Counted from the stretch's first letter, positions 7,018 to 13,451 are shown. The stretch: DNA of 13,718 bases from an uncultured Desulfobacterales bacterium (GCA_945787595.1 CALZJV010000109.1:1-13718); one strand, 5' to 3'. Notes: generated by a model from the sequence alone, not told the origin. Program-made: numbers and translations.

Positions 7018-8000
7018 ATGAGATACCGCGGCCCCTGTTGCAAGTCCGCAACCTGAATACGCGTTTTCATACCCTGGACGGAGTGGTTGACGCGGTGGAT
7101 GGGGTTGATTTTGAAGTTTACGGTGGAGAAACATTAGGGTTGGTCGGGGAAAGTGGCTGCGGCAAGAGTGTTACCGCCCTGTCCGTTTTACAGCTTTTGC
7201 GCTGTCCGCCGGCTGAAATCCAGGGTCGCATACTTTTCGAAGGCAGAAACCTGCTGGAGCTGAACCGCGAGGAAATCCGAAAAATCAGGGGCAACGACAT
7301 CTCGATGATCTTTCAGGAGCCCATGACCTCCCTGAATCCGGTTTTAAGGATCGGAGAGCAGATTGCCGAAGCCGCCAGGCTGCACAAGGACATGAATCGG
7401 CAGGAATCCTGGAGGTGGGCGGTAGAAATGTTGCGAATGGTTCAGATACCGGGACCGGGCTCCCGCAGCCGGCAATATCCTCACAAATTCTCCGGTGGAA
7501 TGCGGCAGCGCGCCATGATTGCCATGGCCCTTTCCTGCAACCCGCGGCTGATTTTGGCGGATGAACCGACCACGGCCCTGGATGTGACTATTCAGGCCCA
7601 GATTATGACCCTTATGCAGCGTCTCAAAGAAGAGTTTAAGACCGCGATCGTGTTGATCACCCATGATCTCGGTGTCATTGCAGAAATGGCCAGCAGGGTG
7701 GTTGTCATGTACGCCGGTAAGGTGGTGGAGGAAGCACCGGTCAAAGAGCTCTTTAAAGATCCCCGGCACCCATACACCCGGGGTCTGCTGGGATCGATAC
7801 CGGTTATCGGCCGCAAAGAGCAAACCGGTCGGCGGCTTCAGGAAATTACGGGCATTGTGCCCAGTCCGGCGCAAATGCCGCAGGGATGCCGATTCCATCC
7901 CCGATGCGGCAAAGTAATGGACCGCTGCCGCCGCAAGAAACCGCCAATGACCCATTTGGGGCGGCACAGACGGGTCAGCTGCTGGCTCGAGGTGGAATGA
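7014..8000 (+). CDS. dppD: ABC transporter ATP-binding protein, DppD type
   Basis: One of the two ATPases powering the importer; 328 residues, cytoplasmic face of the membrane. Motifs in order: Walker A GESGCGKS (45-52), Q-loop Q101 in [10 protein letters not shown], signature FSGGMRQR (159-166), Walker [13 protein letters not shown] (179-190), and switch H217. The C-terminal oligopeptide-transporter extension begins near HPYTRGLL (252-259) and has four cysteines, C292, C298, C305 and C323. This is the spacing that binds a 4Fe-4S cluster in characterised Dpp/Opp ATPases. GAGG lies 8 bp before the start. The partner ATPase is 493 bp downstream instead of adjoining, separated by repeats. Confidence 0.94.
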   Translation: MNEIPRPLLQVRNLNTRFHTLDGVVDAVDGVDFEVYGGETLGLVGESGCGKSVTALSVLQLLRCPPAEIQGRILFEGRNLLELNREEIRKIRGNDISMIFQEPMTSLNPVLRIGEQIAEAARLHKDMNRQESWRWAVEMLRMVQIPGPGSRSRQYPHKFSGGMRQRAMIAMALSCNPRLILADEPTTALDVTIQAQIMTLMQRLKEEFKTAIVLITHDLGVIAEMASRVVVMYAGKVVEEAPVKELFKDPRHPYTRGLLGSIPVIGRKEQTGRRLQEITGIVPSPAQMPQGCRFHPRCGKVMDRCRRKKPPMTHLGRHRRVSCWLEVE

Positions 8001-8016
8001 TTAAAATGGAACCCAA

Positions 8017-8085
8017 GGTGTCAGGTTTCAGGTGTCAGCCCAGCCGCCGGCCAAAAAAACGGCCAGTCTGATCGGAAAAGAAACT
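8017..8085 (+). repeat. Dispersed palindromic element, copy B
   Basis: Begins with three 7-bp units (GGTGTCA, GGTTTCA, GGTGTCA; 8017-8037), then a core with a hairpin between CCGGCC and GGCCAG across an A-run, then CAGTCTGATCGG and the end GAAACT. It starts 17 bp after the dppD stop. Copy A at the left end of the window is its inverted relative. Confidence 0.75.
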
Positions 8086-8114
8086 TTGCAGTTTTGAATC
8101 TGTTGTTTTTAATT

Positions 8115-8173
8115 GTGGGGGCGGTTTTTAACCGCGATTGTCCGGGTAAATCGCGGCTTAAAGCCGCTCCCAC
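8115..8173. repeat. REP-like palindrome
   Basis: A long imperfect hairpin: the left arm begins GTGGGGGCGGTTTTTAACCG and the right arm ends AAAGCCGCTCCCAC, with a short loop near 8140-8147. The arm sequence (GTGGGAGCGGCTT..AGCCGCGAT type) recurs at 11478-11545. It resembles REP/BIME repeats, which can stabilise upstream mRNA or stop transcription. Confidence 0.7.
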
Positions 8174-8210
8174 CAACCATTAATCACAGCTTAAAGGGTA
8201 TTGAATTAAA

Positions 8211-8271
8211 TGTAGTTTCACACGAGCGCCGCCGCTGGCCGCGAGCGTCCAGTCTGATCGTAGAAGAAACT
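8211..8271 (+). repeat. Dispersed palindromic element, copy C
   Basis: Left end TAGTTTC (8213-8219) and right end GAAACT (8266-8271) are inverted. Between them lie a GCGCCGCC block, the hairpin CTGGCCGCGAGCGTCCAG (8235-8252, one mismatch), and GTCTGATCG. Same design as copies D and E. Confidence 0.75.
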
Positions 8272-8394
8272 GAACGAAATGCAATTTTATTTTTCTGACA
8301 GGATCAACTGGATGGACAGGATATAACCATACTTAACAAAAAAAATCCTGTCTAATTAAATGTAGTTTCATAAGAGCATCAAAGGTGCTAAGTT

Positions 8395-8424
8395 CTGAAA
8401 CCCGAAACCTGAAACCTGAAACCT
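8395..8424. repeat. Heptad tandem repeat
   Basis: Four consecutive 7-bp units, CTGAAAC, CCGAAAC, CTGAAAC and CTGAAAC (8395-8422), plus two bases. A further ladder, CTGAAAT twice, lies at 8468-8481, ending 12 bp before dppF. The complementary heptads occur at 8017-8037, and related plus-strand units at 207-227. Confidence 0.75.
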
Positions 8425-8493
8425 ATGATTTGCGGTATCCTGAAATTTGTACCTATTCTTTTTTATTCTGAAATCTGAAATCCAAAATCGACA

Positions 8494-9453
8494 ATGGCTC
8501 TATTAGAAGTTGAAAATCTGAAGAAATATTTTCCCATCAAAAAGGGAATTTTTTCCCGTACCGTGGGAGAGATACGGGCGGTGGATGGAATCAGTTTCAC
8601 TATAAAGCGGGGAGAAACCCTGGGTCTGGTAGGGGAAAGCGGATGCGGCAAGACCACTGTGGGCCGCACCATATTGCGCCTGATTGAACCCACAGCCGGC
8701 CGGGTGAACTTCAACGGTGAAAATCTGCTTGCATTGGACGGCGAGGAACTCCGAAACCTGCGGGCCTCGCTTCAGATTATCTTTCAGGATCCCTTCTCTT
8801 CCCTGGATCCCCGAATGAATGTGGGTCAGATTATTGCCGAACCGATCCGAAACCACATGAAGATTTCTAAAACAGAAATTCAGCAGCGGGTGGCAGATTT
8901 GATGGAACGCGTCGGCCTTCACCCGGAACAGATAAGCCGGTATCCCCATGAGTTTTCAGGCGGACAGCGACAGCGGATCGGCATTGCAAGAGCTCTGGCC
9001 TTAAACCCCCTGGCAATTATCTGTGACGAACCGGTTTCAGCCCTGGATGTGTCCATCCAGGCCCAGGTGATCAATCTACTGGCCCGTCTTCAGGAAGAAA
9101 TGCAGCTCTCCTATCTTTTCATTGCCCACGATTTGAGTGTCGTGGAGCACATCAGCGACCGGGTGGCCGTGATGTATTTGGGCCGCATTGTGGAACTGGC
9201 AGCCGACAAAGCGCTTTACCAGAATCCCCTCCATCCCTACAGCCAGGCATTGCTCTCGGCGGTTCCCATTCCGGATCCTGAAATCCGGAAAAAGAAAATT
9301 TTGCTCCAGGGCGATGTGCCGAGTCCGATGAAACCTCCGCCAGGGTGTACCTTTCACACCAGATGCCCGGAGTGCATGGAAATATGTTCACGAGAGATCC
9401 CTGTTTTCAAAAACACCGGCAATGAACATTGGGTCGCCTGCCACCTGAGATAA
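8494..9453 (+). CDS. dppF: ABC transporter ATP-binding protein, DppF type
   Basis: Second ATPase of the importer, 319 residues. Motifs: Walker A GESGCGKT (47-54), Q-loop Q98 in [10 protein letters not shown], signature FSGGQRQR (154-161), Walker [12 protein letters not shown] (175-185), and switch H212. The C-terminal extension contains HPYSQALL (247-254) and cysteines C285, C291, C298 and C316, spaced as in the iron-sulfur-binding tail of this family. The start [16 protein letters not shown] is the normal family N-terminus, so the ATG is sound although no Shine-Dalgarno site precedes it; the DNA just upstream is a heptad ladder. It belongs with dppBCD in function. Whether it is co-transcribed through the repeat gap is unknown. 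Confidence 0.94.
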   Translation: MALLEVENLKKYFPIKKGIFSRTVGEIRAVDGISFTIKRGETLGLVGESGCGKTTVGRTILRLIEPTAGRVNFNGENLLALDGEELRNLRASLQIIFQDPFSSLDPRMNVGQIIAEPIRNHMKISKTEIQQRVADLMERVGLHPEQISRYPHEFSGGQRQRIGIARALALNPLAIICDEPVSALDVSIQAQVINLLARLQEEMQLSYLFIAHDLSVVEHISDRVAVMYLGRIVELAADKALYQNPLHPYSQALLSAVPIPDPEIRKKKILLQGDVPSPMKPPPGCTFHTRCPECMEICSREIPVFKNTGNEHWVACHLR

Positions 9454-9516
9454 ATAAGTTCAGCCACAAATAAGCGAAGGCACAAAAAAGGAATTACGGC
9501 TTTTACTGCAGATATC

Positions 9517-9548
9517 GTTGATTGGTTGATTAGTTGATTGGTTAAGTG
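9517..9548 (+). repeat. Octamer tandem repeat
   Basis: GTTGATTG, GTTGATTA, GTTGATTG, GTTAAGTG in direct succession. The fourth unit is degenerate. Confidence 0.65.
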
Positions 9549-9767
9549 GTTGTAAATATGGATTTATCCCATATTTGCAGAATAACTGGACATGTTTAAC
9601 AATCGGAACCTTCTAAAATTATGACTATAATTTACTTAATAAACCATTCAACCAGTAAACTATTCAACGAGGTCTGTATTCAACATCTCAATTATATTTG
9701 ACAGCCAAGCCGCATTTCTCTATATTCATTTTTTTGGTCAATCCGATCAACGTCAATTGGTTGAACC

Positions 9768-9803
9768 CTGCGCGTGGGGTCGAAGCCCGAAGGGCGCAGC
9801 CCC
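9768..9803 (+). promoter_or_regulatory. Structured leader segment before the DUF169-CoaE gene
   Basis: CTGCGC (9768-9773) can pair with GCGCAG (9794-9799), whereas GGGG (9776-9779) can pair with CCCC (9800-9803). The two pairings cross, so they exclude each other or form a knot. A small GCCC-GAA-GGGC hairpin sits inside. The segment is flanked by exact 9-mers CCGATCAAC (9743-9751 and 9807-9815). It may be a leader RNA or only another repeat; no known riboswitch class is recognised. Confidence 0.3.
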
Positions 9804-9842
9804 AAACCGATCAACCTATGTATTATTAGGCAGGAGTACAAT

Positions 9843-10874
9843 ATGAACACAACCCGAGATTGGGAGAAGCCTGTTCGCAGCTTGGAACGATTGATGAGGC
9901 TCAAATCCTTCCCGGTGGCTTTTAAACTATTCGAAGACTATGAGGTCATGCAGTTTTATTGCGTGGGAGAAACTTCCTGCTCCGATGCCATTGCCCGGTG
10001 TTACCTGAACCGCAAACCGGCCCTGAGCATTCCTTGTTACGGCGAACGTCGCTACGGACATGCTCAGGACGATGAACTGGTTATGGCCATTCCAGTTGAA
10101 ATGATGGACAAAGCCCTCAGCGGCATGGAGGCCCTTTACAAGCGCGGAATTCGCTATCCCATCAGCTACGCAGGCGCTGAAACCGATGTGACCCATTCGT
10201 TTCCGGCGGTATATGGCGGGGAGGAAACCATTAACCTGCTCAGGGGTACCGACAACCGATTGCTGCTCGGGGTAACGGGAAGTATTGCCACCGGCAAGAG
10301 CACCGTTGCCGCCATGCTGGAAGAACTCGGCGCACGTACCATTGATTTTGATGTCTTGAGCAGAGTGGTGGTGGAGCCGGGCAAACCGGCCTGGAAAGAT
10401 ATCGTCGCTTTTTTTGGCGAGCAGGTTTTACGTGAGGATCGAACCCTGGACCGCGATAAATTACGTGAAATCGTATTCAACGACATGGAGAAAAAAAAGA
10501 AACTGGAGAGTTTCCAGCATCCCAGAATCGGTCAAGAATTCATGGAACTGGTTAAGCAGTATACCGACGAGGATCCCAACGCCATCATCCAGGTAGTGGT
10601 GCCGCTACTCATCGAAGTCAACATGCATCCCTTATTTCACAACCTTTTAATGGTCTACGCCACCGAAGAAGAGCAAAAACGGCGCCTGATGAAACGCGAC
10701 GATTCGACTGAAGAAATGGCCTTGAAAATGATCAGGTCCCAACTTTCCGCTGAAGAAAAAAAGGGCTTTTGTGATCTGATTGTTGATAATACAGGCTCGC
10801 TCGAGGAAACCCGCGGGCAGGTAGTAAAAATTTGGCAGAAATTAAAAAAAATTCAAACCGAACGCAACAGATGA
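9843..10874 (+). CDS. coaE: DUF169-like domain fused to dephospho-CoA kinase
   Basis: 343 residues. The C-terminal part (about 138-335) is a complete dephospho-CoA kinase, the last step of coenzyme A synthesis: P-loop GVTGSIATGKST (143-154), the catalytic-region Asp in TIDFD (167-170), EPGKPAWKDIVAFFG, TLDRDKLREIVFND (201-214), PLLIE (254-258), lid KRDD, and the typical end DLIVDNTGS (311-319). The N-terminal 110 or so residues are not part of normal CoaE (about 200 residues). LKSFPVAFKLFED (20-32) and CYGERRYGHAQDDELVMAIP (65-84) resemble the two ends of DUF169 (about 230 residues), with the middle missing. DUF169 has no known function. AGGAG 6 bp upstream fixes the start at 9843; the longer frame from 9774 crosses the structured leader. 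The kinase call is firm and the DUF169 call moderate. Confidence 0.87.
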   Translation: MNTTRDWEKPVRSLERLMRLKSFPVAFKLFEDYEVMQFYCVGETSCSDAIARCYLNRKPALSIPCYGERRYGHAQDDELVMAIPVEMMDKALSGMEALYKRGIRYPISYAGAETDVTHSFPAVYGGEETINLLRGTDNRLLLGVTGSIATGKSTVAAMLEELGARTIDFDVLSRVVVEPGKPAWKDIVAFFGEQVLREDRTLDRDKLREIVFNDMEKKKKLESFQHPRIGQEFMELVKQYTDEDPNAIIQVVVPLLIEVNMHPLFHNLLMVYATEEEQKRRLMKRDDSTEEMALKMIRSQLSAEEKKGFCDLIVDNTGSLEETRGQVVKIWQKLKKIQTERNR

Positions 10875-10982
10875 AATGCAGGCTCAGGTCAGATAAGCAG
10901 ACAACTGACTGGATTTGAAAAGTTAGTTGAAAAAGAAATAATCCCCTACCCCGCAAAAGCCGAAAAAAATTGAACTTTATAT

Positions 10983-11396
10983 ATGGATATGGACAAAAGA
11001 CCGTTAGTCGGTATCGCCGTTATTGTCATAAAAGAAAGCCGGGTGCTTTTGGGAAAGCGCAAAAACTCCCATGGTTCAGGCACCTGGGCTTTTCCGGGCG
11101 GCCACCTGGAATTTAATGAATCCATTGAAGATTGTGCCAGAAGAGAAGTATTTGAAGAAACGGAGATCCAAATAAAAAATTTGCGCTACGGTCCCTACAC
11201 CAATGATGTCTTTGCCGACGAAGGTAAGCATTATGTTACTCTGTTTGCCATAGCCGACTACGATTCGGGTACGCCGGTGGTCAAAGAACCGCACAAATGT
11301 GAAAAATGGGCCTGGCTCCAATGGCCGCCGGATGTGTATCCCTGTTTTCTACCGATTAAAAACCTGCTCAAGCTGAATTTCAAATTGCCACGATAG
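10983..11396 (+). CDS. Nudix hydrolase, NUDT15/MTH2-like
   Basis: 137-residue single-domain Nudix protein, predicted to hydrolyse a nucleoside diphosphate-X or (modified) nucleotide triphosphate with Mg2+. The Nudix box spans 40-62: G40, E46, R54, E55, E58 and E59 are all in place, but the usual Gly near the end is Glu (E61). The surroundings, VLLGKRKNSHGSGTWAFPGGHLEF and CEKWAWLQW, resemble human NUDT15, which also lacks that Gly. All the metal-binding glutamates are present, so it should be active. No clear Shine-Dalgarno site; the ATG at 10989 is an alternative start. It lies 108 bp after the DUF169-CoaE gene on the same strand. Substrate unknown. Confidence 0.88.
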   Translation: MDMDKRPLVGIAVIVIKESRVLLGKRKNSHGSGTWAFPGGHLEFNESIEDCARREVFEETEIQIKNLRYGPYTNDVFADEGKHYVTLFAIADYDSGTPVVKEPHKCEKWAWLQWPPDVYPCFLPIKNLLKLNFKLPR

Positions 11397-11477
11397 GCAG
11401 ATTTGAGTAACCAAAAAGATAATGAAATAGTTAAAGCTCCTGCTCGTTGTATTGCCTGAATTTTCAGGTATTAGATT

Positions 11478-11545
11478 GTGGGAGCGGCTTCCAGCCGCGA
11501 TTAAAATGGCAAAACAGCATACAATTTCGGGCTGGAAGCCACTCC
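11478..11545. repeat. REP-like inverted repeat
   Basis: GGAGCGGCTTCCAGCC near the left and GGCTGGAAGCCACTCC at the right (ending at 11545) are inverted with one mismatch, about 33 bp apart. The left arm continues into CGCGATT, as in the palindrome at 8115-8173. It lies between the Nudix and phosphodiesterase genes and may end the Nudix transcript. Confidence 0.7.
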
Positions 11546-11637
11546 GAAAATTACCAATTGATAAACACCGTTATGTGTATCATGCATATCCCCAAAACGC
11601 CTCAAGCCCCTCCGCTCGGACCGGATGATCCAATGAT

Positions 11638-12522
11638 ATGAACATCCTGCAGAAGCGCATCAAAACACTGCTCGTTTTACTGCTGGTCCTTTTCATCGTC
11701 TATGAAATCTTGTGTTTATTCGCCAGGCCCGTTCCGGACCACCCCTACTTCAATCCGGATAAATTCCTCGTCATCGCCCATCGCGGCGGCCGCAGCCTGG
11801 GTCCTGAAAGCACCCTTTACACCTACCGCAAGGCAGTTAAACTGGGAGTCGACGTACTTGAAATGGATGTACGCAGCACCGGAGATGGGCAGTTGATAAT
11901 CTTACACGATGACACCGTAACGCGCACGACCAACGCAACCGGCCCGGTTGAAAGCTACTCCCTGGTCGATCTGAAGAAATTGGACGCCGCCCATCGCTGG
12001 TCACCGGATAACGGCCAAACTTTTCCGCTGCGCAACAAAGGCGTAAAGGTCCCAACCCTGGTCGAAGTGTTTAATGCCTTTCCGGAAACAAAGATGAATC
12101 TTGAAATCAAAGATTCCCGCTCAAGCACGATTCAATCCCTATGCCGGTTGATTCGTGATCATCAAATGACAAAAAAAGTCATGGTGGCCTCATTCGATGC
12201 CGATTCCTTAAAAGAATTTCGCTCGCTATGTCCCCAGGTTGCCACATCTGCCGGTGCATCGGAGGTGATGCTGTTTTACGGACTCCAGAAGGTTTATCTG
12301 GAAGCCGTATACTCGCCGGACGTCCAAGCGCTGCAGGTTCCTGAAACCTTTCGTGATCTCCGGGTTGTAAACAGGAGATTCATAGAAGCGGCCCACGCCC
12401 GCAACCTGCGGGTTCAGGTGTGGTCGGTAAACGATGTCAATGATATGCAGCGCCTTTTGGAACTGGGTGTCGACGGCATCATGACGGATTATCCGCAGCG
12501 GTTGATGAAACTGTTAAAATAA
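11638..12522 (+). CDS. Membrane-anchored glycerophosphodiester phosphodiesterase
   Basis: 294-residue GDPD-family enzyme, expected to split glycerophosphodiesters into glycerol-3-phosphate and an alcohol using a divalent metal. An N-terminal hydrophobic helix (about 10-28) after a basic start suggests an inner-membrane anchor with the enzyme outside the cytoplasm; a cleaved signal is less likely because no clear cleavage site is seen. Catalytic motifs: IAHRGGRS (H48, R49), LEMDVRSTGDG (E75, D77), ILHDDTVTRTT (H90), LEIK (E156), and the C-terminal QVWSVND and GVDGIMTDYP. The usual PENT after HRG is PEST here. No Shine-Dalgarno site is evident, but an in-frame stop at 11626-11628 limits the start to about 11638. 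No functional link to its neighbours is evident. Confidence 0.92.
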   Translation: MNILQKRIKTLLVLLLVLFIVYEILCLFARPVPDHPYFNPDKFLVIAHRGGRSLGPESTLYTYRKAVKLGVDVLEMDVRSTGDGQLIILHDDTVTRTTNATGPVESYSLVDLKKLDAAHRWSPDNGQTFPLRNKGVKVPTLVEVFNAFPETKMNLEIKDSRSSTIQSLCRLIRDHQMTKKVMVASFDADSLKEFRSLCPQVATSAGASEVMLFYGLQKVYLEAVYSPDVQALQVPETFRDLRVVNRRFIEAAHARNLRVQVWSVNDVNDMQRLLELGVDGIMTDYPQRLMKLLK

Positions 12523-12615
12523 AAGTAAATTCAAAAGGAATAGACTAACTATTATAGGCAGCCTCTGACCCTATTTTCCTGCCGGATATGTCAGGATCGC
12601 TGGATCTCGCATCGC

Positions 12616-12670
12616 CATATAAGCGCCGCCTCTGGCCTGAACAACGGCCAGTCTAATCGGAAAAGAAACT
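12616..12670 (+). repeat. Dispersed palindromic element, copy D
   Basis: Starts CATATAAGCGCCGCCTCTGG, then a hairpin between CTGGCC (from 12632) and GGCCAG (to 12651), then GTCTAATCGG and the end GAAACT. The first 21 bp match the same part of copy E. Confidence 0.75.
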
Positions 12671-12690
12671 TTGATGTTATCTGTTCAGCT

Positions 12691-12791
12691 ACAAAGACAC
12701 CAAGGCTCTAAGATTACAATTAAATTTATTGGTTCCTTACCCATAATAGATCTAATGATTTAAAATACATATTATCACTTCGTGTCTTTGT
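12691..12791. repeat. Long-loop inverted repeat between element copies D and E
   Basis: The arms ACAAAGACACCAAG (12691-12704) and CTTCGTGTCTTTGT (12778-12791) are reverse complements at 13 of 14 positions, with a 73-bp AT-rich loop. A related but degenerate sequence follows dppF near 9460-9490. Confidence 0.6.
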
Positions 12792-12820
12792 GCCTTAGTG
12801 GCAAAACTGTTATTGTGAAT

Positions 12821-12881
12821 GTTTCATATAAGCGCCGCCTCTGGCCGCGAGCGGCCAGTCTGATCAATAAAGAAAGAAACT
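12821..12881 (+). repeat. Dispersed palindromic element, copy E
   Basis: Left end GTTTCATATAAG, GCGCCGCC block, perfect hairpin CTGGCCGC-GA-GCGGCCAG (12841-12858), GTCTGATC, right end GAAACT. The cleanest copy of the family in the window. Confidence 0.8.
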
Positions 12882-13229
12882 ATGCCATTTTGGCGTAGTT
12901 TCATATGAGGCGTTTGGGGCCCTATCCATTATCCTCGAGTTTTTCACGCTTGGCGAGGGAATCGGTACTATACCCCGCTTTTTTATAATTCTCGAGGGCT
13001 CTGATCTTGATTTTTCATACTCGGCTATCTTATGTGAAACGCTGACATGTTCTTCGGATGTCTCCATAACCGCTGAGCGGCACCACGAGATGATCTTTTT
13101 GACATTATTGCCGCAGTGTCGGCAATACGTCAGAGGTTTGTCATGGATCTGCTGCAAGATCTCAAAACCGTTTCGGCATTCGTTGCAGGCATGTTCAGGG
13201 GTTAAGGCCTGATATTCGTAAATTGGCAT
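12864..13229 (-). CDS. FmdB-family zinc-ribbon protein, apparent frameshift
   Basis: Small zinc-ribbon protein of the FmdB 'regulatory protein' family, role unknown. It begins MPIYEYQAL, typical of the family, with two cysteine pairs, CNEC (15-18) and CRHC (36-39), that should hold zinc. As read, the frame runs 121 residues, but after EYEK (70-73) the sequence is no longer family-like and its last 20 or so residues come from repeat DNA. The -1 frame encodes ALENYKKAGYSTDSLAKRE and stops at 12922-12924, which looks like a genuine FmdB-type C-terminus. One extra base in the T5 run at 13011-13015 (A5 on the coding strand) would join the two parts into a 102-residue protein. It may be a real frameshift or a sequencing error. 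A 14-bp palindrome (13230-13243) replaces a clear ribosome site. Confidence 0.7.
   Translation of the reverse strand: MPIYEYQALTPEHACNECRNGFEILQQIHDKPLTYCRHCGNNVKKIISWCRSAVMETSEEHVSVSHKIAEYEKSRSEPSRIIKKRGIVPIPSPSVKNSRIMDRAPNASYETTPKWHSFFLY
12876..12902 (-). terminator. Possible terminator of the FmdB-like gene
   Basis: GAAACTATGCCA and TGGCGTAGTTTC form a 12-bp stem (one G-T pair) with a 3-nt loop. Read on the minus strand, the hairpin is followed by TTTCTTTATT. It begins about 20 bp after the frame-restored stop of the FmdB-like gene. It shares the GAAACTA end of element copy E, so it may be repeat-derived. Confidence 0.45.
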
Positions 13230-13386
13230 ATGGATGAATCCATTACGTCTGTGTTTAGTAAGCTGGTTTGAGCGCCTAAGATGAGTTTTCGTTCAGGCAC
13301 TGATTAAAGGACGAATTTCAATTCCGAGTCATCGGGTATCCAGCATCGCGCAGCTTTTTTAATATACTAGATTTTAGGTTGTAAAC

Positions 13387-13406
13387 ATCGACAACCCATT
13401 GTCGAT
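13387..13406. promoter_or_regulatory. Perfect inverted repeat, operator-like
   Basis: ATCGACAA-CCCA-TTGTCGAT is a perfect 8-bp inverted repeat with a 4-bp centre, further flanked by AAAC and GTTT. It lies about 220 bp upstream of the response regulator. It is either a protein-binding site or a hairpin. Confidence 0.4.
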
Positions 13407-13451
13407 ATCATGTTTCAAAGATATTCAAACCATAATGAATGGAGAATATAC

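Larger units (their letters stand above)
8001..8493. other. Repeat-packed gap between the two ATPase genes
   Basis: No gene is supported. The gap holds, in order: palindromic element copy B with heptads (8017-8085), a REP-like palindrome (8115-8173), element copy C (8211-8271), two GACAGGAT units with an inverted ATCCTGTC (8297-8352), the left end of another element (8354-8373), and heptad ladders (8395-8424 and 8468-8481). A 17-mer ending TGTAGTTTCA is repeated exactly at 8204-8220 and 8354-8370. Open frames here cross these repeats and are not credible. Confidence 0.75.
9454..9842. other. AT-rich intergenic region with short repeats
   Basis: No gene is supported in these 389 bp. Visible are four 8-bp tandem units of the GTTGATTG type (9517-9548), a hairpin AAATATGG/CCATATTT with a 7-nt loop (9554-9576), a loosely inverted counterpart of the 8-mer tract at 9643-9668, and a GC-rich structured segment at 9768-9803 shortly before the DUF169-CoaE gene. 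No clear promoter was found. Confidence 0.6.
12523..12921. other. Repeat-only region between the phosphodiesterase and FmdB-like genes
   Basis: No gene is supported. It contains palindromic element copies D (12616-12670) and E (12821-12881) in the same orientation. Between them is a long-loop inverted repeat, ACAAAGACACCAAG at 12691-12704 against 12778-12791 (13/14). After them comes a hairpin at 12876-12902. The convergent position fits a transcription-termination zone. Confidence 0.7.

Noticed and set aside
8113..8298. Small plus-strand open frame between the ATPase genes
   Set aside because: Covers a REP-like palindrome and element copy C; the translation is repeat-derived.
8017..8424. 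CRISPR array
   Set aside because: The repeats are 7-bp units in direct succession or divergent palindromes, without regular unique spacers, and there are no cas genes.
11447..11641. 64-codon plus-strand open frame before the phosphodiesterase gene
   Set aside because: More than a third of it is the REP-like repeat; no ribosome site or family resemblance.
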